In this document: piece after piece, positions 44,067 to 51,677 of the stretch | Position numbering within the stretch: position 1 is the first letter of the stretch | Layout of the letters: every line of letters begins with the position of its first letter | NCBI GenBank assembly: GCA_019454185.1 | Contig: CP075368.1 | Coordinates: forward strand, 1,364,001 to 1,428,000 | DNA: 64,000 bases | Origin: Phycisphaeraceae bacterium | Lineage (GTDB): Bacteria; Planctomycetota; Phycisphaerae; Phycisphaerales; UBA1924 | Reading direction: 5' to 3' | The notes under the pieces: generated by a model | Database searches by the model: none | What the model was told of the DNA's origin: nothing | The model's input: only the letters and a program-made list of their open reading frames with translations | Program-made: the position numbers and the translations under genes

Positions 44067-44490
44067 GTCAATCTCTCCTATGGGTACAAAGTCTTGTCAC
44101 ACGCGGCTGCCGAACGAGCGGTGTATGAAGCCGCCGAACGACATACGCAACCAGTGTTGGGCCGTCTCTCTCTCGAACGTGCAAGGCCGACGGGTCAGGA
44201 ACGGGTGATGCACGGTCGTACCGGTCTCGAACAGCCCATTCGAGCCGGTCCAAGATGATAGTGACACCCGCCCCGCCGGGAAACCGGAGAACGATGCGGA
44301 TCGCGCGAAGTTTGGATGTGGGAAGATGGGTAATCCACGCCCAGATGGGCCAGACGTAGCCACCCTCTCAGCATGGCATGCTCTGACGATTCGAAGGCTC
44401 GGTCGAGGTCCGCACGCAGAGCGACCACGCACACATGCATGGGTGGCCGTGCAGACGCACAGGGTCAGGAGAGATCGAGCCGGAAGCGGG
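44067..44490. other. Intergenic region upstream of the PEP-CTERM gene
   Basis: About 420 bases without a convincing gene; the short open frames across it lack ribosome-binding sites and protein-like composition. On the minus strand a TATCAT box (about 44250) could be a -10 element for the PEP-CTERM gene, with only a poor -35. Nothing else was seen. Confidence 0.35.
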
Positions 44491-45000
44491 TCAGCGTTTG
44501 AGACTTTCCGCGGCCTTGAGCATCAGGTCCGTCGGCGGCATCGGATTATGAGCAACAACCTCGCGTCCGCAGTCCGGACAGATGGTCTTCTCGTCTTTGC
44601 CGATGATGCTGTTCAGCAGCACATGGGTCGGTTCGAGCTTCGCCTGGCCATCCGCGGTCCAGTAGCACTGCTCGGTCGGGTAGAGGGTCGCCCGTCCGGT
44701 CGAAGGGTGCTTCCACGGCCAGGTCTCGCCATCCTTGATGCGGAAATCCCTAAAGACCTTTCCGGTCTCGGCGTCGATCGCCACGCGAATACGAGATCCA
44801 TCGCCGACACCGGCCGTGACGCTCGAGACCGCCCGCACAATCAGCACGATCGCGACAATGAAAATGATCGCACCGCCGACGGCCATGGCGATCGCTTTGG
44901 GATCACGGGAGGGCGAAGCGGACGCGCCGCTCGCCCGACGGCCTGCCGCGGGCGATGATTCGATCCCATCCAAGAGCGACGATGAACCGCCCGTTTGCAT
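44491..45000 (-). CDS. Single-pass membrane protein with CxxC motif, unknown function
   Basis: A 169-residue protein starting at 45000 (GGGAG six bases upstream). A serine/alanine-rich N-terminus of 40 residues precedes one transmembrane helix (AVGGAIIFIVAIVLIVRAV). The C-terminal domain contains a single CPDC pair in KTICPDCGREVVAHNP, possibly half of a zinc site. No family was recognised. Its start lies about 40 bases downstream of the stop codon of a prepilin-type gene on the same strand, so the two may be co-transcribed. Confidence 0.65.
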   Translation of the reverse strand: MQTGGSSSLLDGIESSPAAGRRASGASASPSRDPKAIAMAVGGAIIFIVAIVLIVRAVSSVTAGVGDGSRIRVAIDAETGKVFRDFRIKDGETWPWKHPSTGRATLYPTEQCYWTADGQAKLEPTHVLLNSIIGKDEKTICPDCGREVVAHNPMPPTDLMLKAAESLKR

Positions 45001-45040
45001 GCGAAACTCCCTCATTCCCCGCGTCGTTCAGAAACACCGC

Positions 45041-46141
45041 TCAAGGCACACGATAACCGCGCTTCACCTTGTCCGCGAAGTTCGTCTTGGTGTAGTTCCA
45101 GGTGCTCAGCGTCGCTTCGTTGAAGACTGTGCCGGTCGGGAACCAGAAATCCGGATTCGTCGCGTCGCCATCGGAGTACAGCTTCACCGACGCATCAAAC
45201 GAAGCCATGTTGCCCTTCACCTGGTCGCCACCCTTCAGGCCCCTTCGTACATCGGTGGCCTTTGATCCATGGCGGAAAGCCCATCTCCTTGCATCAAAGT
45301 AGATGGGGATCGGGAAACCTCCCAACGCCTCACCGGGTGCGATCGCGCGATTCAGCTCCTTGTTGTCGCTGAACCACGGCCCCGTGCCTCCGAACATACC
45401 ACCGAAGGATGCTGTCAGCTGATGATCGAAATCAGGCTCCGTGCCTTGATCGGCATACCGATGCCCTTCGAACACCGAGATCTTCATCGATGTAGAGCCG
45501 ACGCGGAAGAGATACGGCGTGTACCCGCGTCGATTCTGTGCGCGGGGGCCGGTTCCGCCGAGGGCGGTCGCTTTCTCCGTGGATGTGAACTGCGTGGACA
45601 TGTTGTACGAGATCATCCGTCCCTGCGACCAGAGGCCGCCGCCGGTGCTCGGCCACGGAACCGCCGTGATGTTGTTCTCGGGGCAGGTGAAGGCGGGGAA
45701 CTCGCGGATCCAGTTGAATCGCTGGGCCCGGACCTCTTCCGGAATCAGATCGCTGGATGATGTCTCGCCCGGCCCCTGATAGCCGAGGAACGCCGCGAGC
45801 GGGCCGAGGAAGTCCCACTGCTGGACCGCGACGCCGTTGAATCGTGCCGGTGTGTCCTTGAAGCCGGGGCTGGCGGGGAGCGCGTCGTATCCGCTGGTGG
45901 TCGACCCGCCGACGATCGCCTCCTTGTAGTCGTTGGCGTAGGCGTTGATCCCCTTGGTGATCGAGCTCAGATTCGCGGCACAGAGCACCGTTCGCGCCAC
46001 GCGGCGGGCCTGACCCAGCGACGGGAGCAGGATCCCGATCAGGAGCGCGATGATCGCGATCACCACCAGGAGTTCGATAAGCGTGAATGCGCGGCCCACG
46101 CGGCGAGACATTGCTGGAATAACACCGCAGTTCTTTGGCAT
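45041..46141 (-). CDS. Prepilin-type N-terminal cleavage/methylation protein
   Basis: A 366-residue pseudopilin-like protein. The start at 46141 gives a leader of about 18 residues before the prepilin signal RAFTLIELLVVIAIIALLIG; an internal ATG at 46111 is an alternative with a shorter leader. The remainder is globular and includes WAFRHGSKATDVRRGL near the C-terminus, similar to the end of other planctomycete prepilin-like proteins; no clear H-X9-DG motif is present. It is followed by a small membrane protein gene. No type II secretion or pilus machinery genes accompany it. Confidence 0.87.
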   Translation of the reverse strand: MPKNCGVIPAMSRRVGRAFTLIELLVVIAIIALLIGILLPSLGQARRVARTVLCAANLSSITKGINAYANDYKEAIVGGSTTSGYDALPASPGFKDTPARFNGVAVQQWDFLGPLAAFLGYQGPGETSSSDLIPEEVRAQRFNWIREFPAFTCPENNITAVPWPSTGGGLWSQGRMISYNMSTQFTSTEKATALGGTGPRAQNRRGYTPYLFRVGSTSMKISVFEGHRYADQGTEPDFDHQLTASFGGMFGGTGPWFSDNKELNRAIAPGEALGGFPIPIYFDARRWAFRHGSKATDVRRGLKGGDQVKGNMASFDASVKLYSDGDATNPDFWFPTGTVFNEATLSTWNYTKTNFADKVKRGYRVP

Positions 46142-46258
46142 GTTGCACCCGCCGTTGTGCCGAAACAGAGATGGAAGCCCGAGCCGTTCCGAGCGCCCTT
46201 CGGTTGAAACCAAACTCCCAACAGACCGGGGAGGATACCTCACCCGACCGTCACCCGT

Positions 46259-47473
46259 CTACTCGGGTGCCCGGACCTTCACGCCCTCTTCACCTTTGTC
46301 AGGTGTTCCCGAACCCCCCGCAAAGACATCCACAACGACCGGAAAGTGGTCCGAGGCGTATCCCGCGGGAGGGTCCACACTCCTGTAATCAGCCCCACGC
46401 GGGAGGACGATCGTTCCGAAGACGAACGGGGAGCCGGGCACGATCTTGGCCGCAAGCGCTTGATTGACAAGGACAAAGTCGATCGTCCGCTCGGAGGCGT
46501 GCGTGATGTGCTTCGCGCGGTCGGGGTCGGTGGTGGAGCGTCCCGCGAGGGTGTCGATCATCCCCTTCTCGCGGTAGATCTCCAGCACCTTGTCGGTCGG
46601 CACGGAATTGAAGTCCCCAAGCACGGCGATCGGCCGGCCGGGTGAGACCGAGGCAACCTCGCCCATCAGGGCGACTATTTTCGTCGCCTCCGCCTCGCGC
46701 CAGTAGCCACTCCCGGAACCGGATTTATGGTGAACCACGAACAGCGTCATCTCGAAGGGGGCGTCGATCGCGACCCCGCCGATCTCTGTGCCCGAGGGGA
46801 TCGTGAGATCCACCGCGAGGGGTGACCGCCGGAACTCAAGGGGCTCACCGGCAAACCAGTTCGGCTGGCCCCGGGTTCCGTAGGTCGCCGGGTGGACACC
46901 GCCCAGCGGCGCGCCGGGCCACACCCGCGCGTTCGAGAGCGGATACCTCGACAGCACGCTGTTCTCAATGCCGCGCGAATCGCCGGCGTCGATCGATGCC
47001 ACGTGCTCGTACCCCATATCCGAAAGGTAGAGATTGCGGAACCAGATGAGAGCGTCGTGTGACTCGACTTCCTGCAGCGCGATGACATCGGCATTGATCG
47101 CGCGAATCGCCGCGGCGAGCGCCTCGCGATGCTCGATCGGCTTGGTCATGGGCAGATCGTCCTGATCACCTGAGAGGGCAGGGTCGTCGTGCTCGTCAAA
47201 GAGATTCTCGACGTTGTATGTCGCCATGCGGAACGCGCCGGGCGTCCTCGCCGGTACCTCGGTGGTTCCGAACCGGATCTCACCGACAACCGGCTTGGCA
47301 GGGGGCAGAGCCGGGATCTCTCGGCGAGGGGGTGTCTCAGGGCGTTCCTGCGGGGGCTGAGATCGCGCCGGCTGATCCCGGAGCGAGGACTCTGCGAGCA
47401 ATGCCGCGCCGCCGAGAACGGTGCCGATCCCGACCAGCCCTATGCCCAGGAGCCACGCCGCGTGCTTTCTCAT
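46259..47473 (-). CDS. Endonuclease/exonuclease/phosphatase family protein, exported or membrane-anchored
   Basis: A 404-residue protein with an N-terminal signal/anchor (LLGIGLVGIGTVLGGAALL) and a proline-rich linker. The EEP fold is clear: FRMATYNVENLFDE, ADVIALQEVESHD (metal-binding Glu), SRYPLSN, VVHHKSG, VLGDFNSVP and ASDHFPVVVDV (catalytic Asp-His). The family includes secreted nucleases and phosphodiesterases. The gene is divergent from ispH across 93 bases. Which phosphodiester it cleaves is unknown. Confidence 0.88.
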   Translation of the reverse strand: MRKHAAWLLGIGLVGIGTVLGGAALLAESSLRDQPARSQPPQERPETPPRREIPALPPAKPVVGEIRFGTTEVPARTPGAFRMATYNVENLFDEHDDPALSGDQDDLPMTKPIEHREALAAAIRAINADVIALQEVESHDALIWFRNLYLSDMGYEHVASIDAGDSRGIENSVLSRYPLSNARVWPGAPLGGVHPATYGTRGQPNWFAGEPLEFRRSPLAVDLTIPSGTEIGGVAIDAPFEMTLFVVHHKSGSGSGYWREAEATKIVALMGEVASVSPGRPIAVLGDFNSVPTDKVLEIYREKGMIDTLAGRSTTDPDRAKHITHASERTIDFVLVNQALAAKIVPGSPFVFGTIVLPRGADYRSVDPPAGYASDHFPVVVDVFAGGSGTPDKGEEGVKVRAPE

Positions 47474-47566
47474 TCATCGATCTCCAGTGAGAGTGGAAGC
47501 GTATGGCGGTTCGCGGAGGGGTGTCGCTCAGACAATGGCACCCCCTCTCCTACGATCCGCTCTGAC

Positions 47567-48619
47567 ATGCGATTGCTTCTCGCCAATCCGAGGGGGTTCT
47601 GCGCCGGGGTCCAGATGGCCGTGGAGGTCGTGGACCAGGTGCTGGATGTCTTTCCTGACGAGGCGATCTATGTCTACCACGAGATTGTTCACAACAAGCA
47701 CGTCGTCGGGCGGTTCCGGTCGCGTGGCGTTCGGTTCGTGGAGACCATCGAGGAAATCCCGGCGGGCTCCATCGTGGTCTTCTCCGCGCACGGCATCTCG
47801 CCCGCGGTGCGTGAGCTGGCAAAGTCGCGCGGGCTGACCGCGATCGACGCGACGTGCCCGCTGGTCACAAAGGTGCACTCGGAGGCGATCCGCTACGCCA
47901 GACAGGGGTACCAGATCCTGCTCATCGGCCACGCCGACCACCAGGAGGTAATCGGGACGCGGGGCGAGGCGCCGGAGGCGATCCAGGTGGTGGAGACGCC
48001 CGAGGACATTCCGTCGCTGATGGTGCACGATCCGGAGCGGCTCGTCTATCTCACGCAGACCACGCTCAGCACGGACGATGCGAACATCATCATCGACGCG
48101 CTCAAGCGGGCGTTTCCGCAGATCAAGGAGCCGCCAAGCTCGGATATCTGCTACGCGACGACGAACCGCCAGCACGCGGTGCGGCAGATCGCGCCGGAGT
48201 GTGATCTTGTGCTGGTCGTGGGATCGAAGAACTCGTCGAACTCGGTGCGGCTGACAGAGATTGCGCAGAATGTGGGGACGCCGGGTCGATTGATCGATGA
48301 TGCGTCGGGGCTGGATTTCGCGTGGTTTCCGAGGGGTGATGAGACGGTGCTGGTGACGGCGGGGGCGTCGGCGCCGGAGAACCTGGTGGCGGAGGTCTGC
48401 CGCGTGCTTTTGACGAGGTTCGGCGGGACGATCGAGCAGCGGGACGTGTTCGAGGAGGACATCGAGTTCGCACTCCCTGCGGCGCTGCGTCGGGTGATGA
48501 CGGAGAAAGGAATCGACTCGAACCGCGCGATCAGGGTCGGCAAGCCGGAGGTGACGGCGGAGTTGTACGGCGCGGTGCCGCTGACGGTCTCGGCGGGCCA
48601 GCGGGAGCGCGGCGCGTGA
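47567..48619 (+). CDS. ispH: 4-hydroxy-3-methylbut-2-enyl diphosphate reductase
   Basis: A 350-residue iron-sulfur enzyme that makes IPP and DMAPP in the final step of the MEP isoprenoid pathway. The three cluster cysteines are visible in NPRGFCAGV (Cys12), DATCPLVTKVH and SDICYATTNRQ; the catalytic glutamate is expected near the HADHQEVIGTRGE region. The ATG at 47567 is chosen because the conserved sequence begins there; the frame is open upstream but overlaps the divergent gene. rlmN starts four bases before its stop codon, so translation is coupled. Isoprenoid supply also feeds the polyprenyl-phosphate enzymes encoded nearby. Confidence 0.95.
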   Translation: MRLLLANPRGFCAGVQMAVEVVDQVLDVFPDEAIYVYHEIVHNKHVVGRFRSRGVRFVETIEEIPAGSIVVFSAHGISPAVRELAKSRGLTAIDATCPLVTKVHSEAIRYARQGYQILLIGHADHQEVIGTRGEAPEAIQVVETPEDIPSLMVHDPERLVYLTQTTLSTDDANIIIDALKRAFPQIKEPPSSDICYATTNRQHAVRQIAPECDLVLVVGSKNSSNSVRLTEIAQNVGTPGRLIDDASGLDFAWFPRGDETVLVTAGASAPENLVAEVCRVLLTRFGGTIEQRDVFEEDIEFALPAALRRVMTEKGIDSNRAIRVGKPEVTAELYGAVPLTVSAGQRERGA

Positions 48620-49755
48620 AGCATCCGACGAATCACATCTTCGGGCACACACCCGAGACGCTGGGGACGTGGTGCGATGAACGGCGCCTGCCCGCGTTCC
48701 GGGCGAAGCAGATCCTCGACTGGGTGTACGCGAAGGGCGTCGTTGATCCCGAAGCGATGTCGAACCTCTCGAAGCGCGAGCGTGAGATGCTTCGGGAGGA
48801 GATGGTCTTTCTCTCGGGCGATGTGCTCGCGCACCAGCAAGCATCGGACGGGACCCAGAAGCTGCTCGTGCAGTGGACGGACGGGGATGCGAAACCGGTG
48901 TCGGGCGCGCCTGAGGCGGGGACGCTGGCGCTGCCGGTTCTCGGGTCGCACGTCGAGCCGGACATGAAGCGTCAGACCGAGTGCGTGATGATCCCGGCGG
49001 ATGACCGGCGGACGGCGTGCATCTCGTCGCAGGTCGGATGCCCGGTGGGGTGCCGCTTCTGTGCATCGGGGCTCTCCGGGCTGGACGGGAACCTCTCGGC
49101 TGGGCGGATCGTGGAGCAGGTGTGGCGGCTGAGCCGGATCCTCCGCGGGACGGACGAGGTCGGGCGGGTCACGAATGTGGTGTTCATGGGGATGGGCGAG
49201 CCGCTGTCGAACTTGGGAGCGGTGGTGCCGGCGGTTCGGACGCTGGCGGCGCCGTGGGGGATGGGGATCTCCGCGCGGCGCATCACCATCTCCACCGTCG
49301 GACTTCCCAAGGCGATCGAGAAGCTGGCGGAGCAGCTCGACCTGCCGGTGACGCTGGCGCTCTCGCTGCACGCGCCGGACGACGCGATCCGGCGGCAGCT
49401 GATCCCGTGGGCGGAGTACACGACGATCGAGGAGCTGCTCGGCGCGTGCCAGAAGTGGTTCCAGAAGACGGGTCGCGAGATCACGCTGGAGTACACGCTG
49501 CTTCGAGGAGTGAACGACAGGCCTCAGCACGCCAAGCAGCTGGCGGAACTGGCCAAGACGCTGCGCGCGAACGTGAATCTGATCCGGTACAACGAGGTCG
49601 AGGGGCTGGAGTTCAAGCGGCCCCGGACGGATGACGTGCTGGCGTTCCAGCAGATCCTGGTGCAGGGACGGGTGAATGCGCACATTCGTGCGTCGCGCGG
49701 GCGGGACATTGCCGCGGCGTGCGGGCAGTTGCGTCACCAGCACCAGACGGCCTGA
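48616..49755 (+). CDS. rlmN: 23S rRNA (adenine2503-C2)-methyltransferase
   Basis: A 379-residue radical SAM enzyme that methylates A2503 of 23S rRNA (and some tRNAs). The iron-sulfur cluster motif is CPVGCRFC; the glycine-rich MGMGEPLSN and the SLHAPDDAIR segment are typical, and the C-terminal region carries IRASRGRDIAAACGQL with the conserved cysteine used in the mechanism. The GTG start overlaps ispH by four bases. Length is normal for the family. Confidence 0.95.
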   Translation: MKHPTNHIFGHTPETLGTWCDERRLPAFRAKQILDWVYAKGVVDPEAMSNLSKREREMLREEMVFLSGDVLAHQQASDGTQKLLVQWTDGDAKPVSGAPEAGTLALPVLGSHVEPDMKRQTECVMIPADDRRTACISSQVGCPVGCRFCASGLSGLDGNLSAGRIVEQVWRLSRILRGTDEVGRVTNVVFMGMGEPLSNLGAVVPAVRTLAAPWGMGISARRITISTVGLPKAIEKLAEQLDLPVTLALSLHAPDDAIRRQLIPWAEYTTIEELLGACQKWFQKTGREITLEYTLLRGVNDRPQHAKQLAELAKTLRANVNLIRYNEVEGLEFKRPRTDDVLAFQQILVQGRVNAHIRASRGRDIAAACGQLRHQHQTA

Positions 49756-49792
49756 TCCGTTCATTTCCACACGCATCCACCGATTCCACACG

Positions 49793-50524
49793 ATGCTGAG
49801 CACCTTCGAGACCAATAGCCCGCTCCATATCGCGACCGCGGGACTGCTCTTTGTCTCGATGGGTGTCGCGTCCGTGCTCGGCAGACGATGGAAAGACACG
49901 CCTCGTGAACTCCTCTTCCGACGCGTCTGGGCGTGGTCCACCATCGCCTGGCAGATCGCATCGGTCGGGTTCTGGGCCTGGCCGACCCACTTCGACCTTG
50001 CAGAGAGTCTCCCCCTGCATCTCTGCGACATCGCTGCCTGGATCGCCCCTCTCGCCCTGTTGACGCAGAAACGCTGGCTCCGCTCTGTGCTTTACTTCTG
50101 GGCGATCGGTCTCTCGACACAAGCGTTCTTCACACCCGTGCTCGACGAGGGTCCGGCACACCCTCGGTTCTGGTTCTTCTGGATCGGACATACACAGATT
50201 GTCGGATCGGCGATCTACGACGTGGCGGCGCTCGGCTTCCGACCACGAGCCAAGGACTTTTTCTATGGCGTCCTGGCAAACGCGGCGTTCTTTGCGATCG
50301 TCATGCCCGTGAACCTGATATGGGGCGTGAACTACGGATTCGTCGGCAACGTGACCCCCGTGCACCCGACACTCATCGATAAACTCGGCCCCTGGCCCCT
50401 CCGGGTCGTCTGGATCTTCCTCCTGGTTCACTCAATCATGCTGGCGTTGTGGCTGGTCTGGCCGCTCGGCGAAGCAATCCGGCGGCGTCGCGCAGGTGGC
50501 CGGGCGGATTCCTCACTAAACTGA
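49793..50524 (+). CDS. TIGR02206/YwaF-type integral membrane protein
   Basis: A 243-residue protein with about six or seven transmembrane helices (for example IATAGLLFVSMGVASVLG and WIAPLALLTQKRWL). Polar motifs LPLHLCDIAAW and WGVNYGFVGN match the family of uncharacterised YwaF-like membrane proteins. Start at 49793 fits the first helix; an earlier start would overlap rlmN. It lies seven bases upstream of the glycosyl-1-phosphate transferase gene, suggesting one transcript and an envelope role that is not defined. Confidence 0.8.
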   Translation: MLSTFETNSPLHIATAGLLFVSMGVASVLGRRWKDTPRELLFRRVWAWSTIAWQIASVGFWAWPTHFDLAESLPLHLCDIAAWIAPLALLTQKRWLRSVLYFWAIGLSTQAFFTPVLDEGPAHPRFWFFWIGHTQIVGSAIYDVAALGFRPRAKDFFYGVLANAAFFAIVMPVNLIWGVNYGFVGNVTPVHPTLIDKLGPWPLRVVWIFLLVHSIMLALWLVWPLGEAIRRRRAGGRADSSLN

Positions 50525-50531
50525 CCAACGC

Positions 50532-51677
50532 ATGACACCTCTCGTGCTGTCGCTCCTCGCGCCGGCCTTCGCCATTTCCCTCGTGCTCACAGCCGCACTC
50601 ATCCGGCTCGGCCATCGACTCGGCACGTTCGATTCGGCGGGCGTGCCCGGCCAGATCAAGGCAGAGCGACGGCGGGTGCCGAACACAGGAGGCGTAGCGA
50701 TTTTCTGGGGGACGGTGCTGCCGCTCGTGGCGGGGCTCGCCGCGATCTCGGTCGCGGGGGACGGCACGTGGGTGCCCGAGGCGATGAGGCCATACATCAC
50801 GGGCGCGAAATCTCAGGTAGGAACCGCGAGTGTGTTGCTCGGATGCCTCGCGCTCCTGCACGCGATGGGCATGATCGATGATCGCAAGCCGCTCGGGCCA
50901 TTCGGCAAACTGGTCGTGATGCTCGCGCCCGGCGTGGCAATCCCGCTCCTCACCGATACGCGCCTTCTCACGTTTCTTGAATCGCACGTCGGCGGCCCGT
51001 GGCTCTCGATCACCCTCACGGCCGTCTGGCTCGTCGCGGTCACGAACGCGATGAACTTCATCGACAACATGGATGGGCTCGCAGGCGGCATCGTCGTGAT
51101 CGCCGGGGGCTGCTTTCTCGGCGCATCCCTCATCAACGGGCAGTGGTTCATCGCGTCCGTGCTCACGCTCCTGATCGGGGCGACGCTGGGATTCCTCGTC
51201 TTCAACCACCCCGCCCGCAATCCGGCCCGGATCTTCATGGGCGATGGCGGCTCTCTCGTCGTCGGCTTCCTCCTCGCATTCCTTGCCGTGCGGATCACGT
51301 ATGTGGGCGATGCAGCGGACGTGCGGGGTGGGAACTGGTACGCGGCTCTCATGCCGCTCGTTGTTCTCGCAGTGCCCCTGTACGACCTTGTGAGCGTCAC
51401 TTTGCTCCGACTCTCTCAAGGCAAGAGCCCATTTGTGGGCGACATGCAGCACCTCTCGCACCGCATCGCTTCGCGAGGGCTCTCCAAACGGCACACCGTC
51501 ACGATCATTCACATCGCGACGGCATCGACCGCGATCACAGGCATCTTTCTGGCTCGGCTCGAACCCTGGCAGGCGGTGCTCGCCGGCGTGCAGGTGGCGC
51601 TTGTGCTCGGGCTCCTCGCGCTGCTGGAGTTCGCGCCGCACGTGCGCGGTCTTGGTGCAGAGAAGGGGAACGCATGA
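50532..51677 (+). CDS. WecA/MraY-type glycosyl-1-phosphate transferase
   Basis: A 381-residue polytopic enzyme that transfers a sugar-1-phosphate from a UDP-sugar (usually GlcNAc) to undecaprenyl phosphate, the first step of a lipid-linked glycan. About ten transmembrane helices are seen. Family motifs are GMIDDRKPLGP (catalytic Asp pair), NAMNFIDNMDGLAGG and FMGDGGSLVVGF; GDMQHLSHRI corresponds to the terminal histidine motif. It is not the peptidoglycan MraY by context: there are no murein genes here. It overlaps the O-antigen-ligase-like gene by four bases. Confidence 0.92.
   Translation: MTPLVLSLLAPAFAISLVLTAALIRLGHRLGTFDSAGVPGQIKAERRRVPNTGGVAIFWGTVLPLVAGLAAISVAGDGTWVPEAMRPYITGAKSQVGTASVLLGCLALLHAMGMIDDRKPLGPFGKLVVMLAPGVAIPLLTDTRLLTFLESHVGGPWLSITLTAVWLVAVTNAMNFIDNMDGLAGGIVVIAGGCFLGASLINGQWFIASVLTLLIGATLGFLVFNHPARNPARIFMGDGGSLVVGFLLAFLAVRITYVGDAADVRGGNWYAALMPLVVLAVPLYDLVSVTLLRLSQGKSPFVGDMQHLSHRIASRGLSKRHTVTIIHIATASTAITGIFLARLEPWQAVLAGVQVALVLGLLALLEFAPHVRGLGAEKGNA

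Noticed and set aside
48151..50031. A 626-codon minus-strand open frame opposite rlmN
   Set aside because: Antisense to a radical SAM enzyme with intact cluster motif; no support for a protein.
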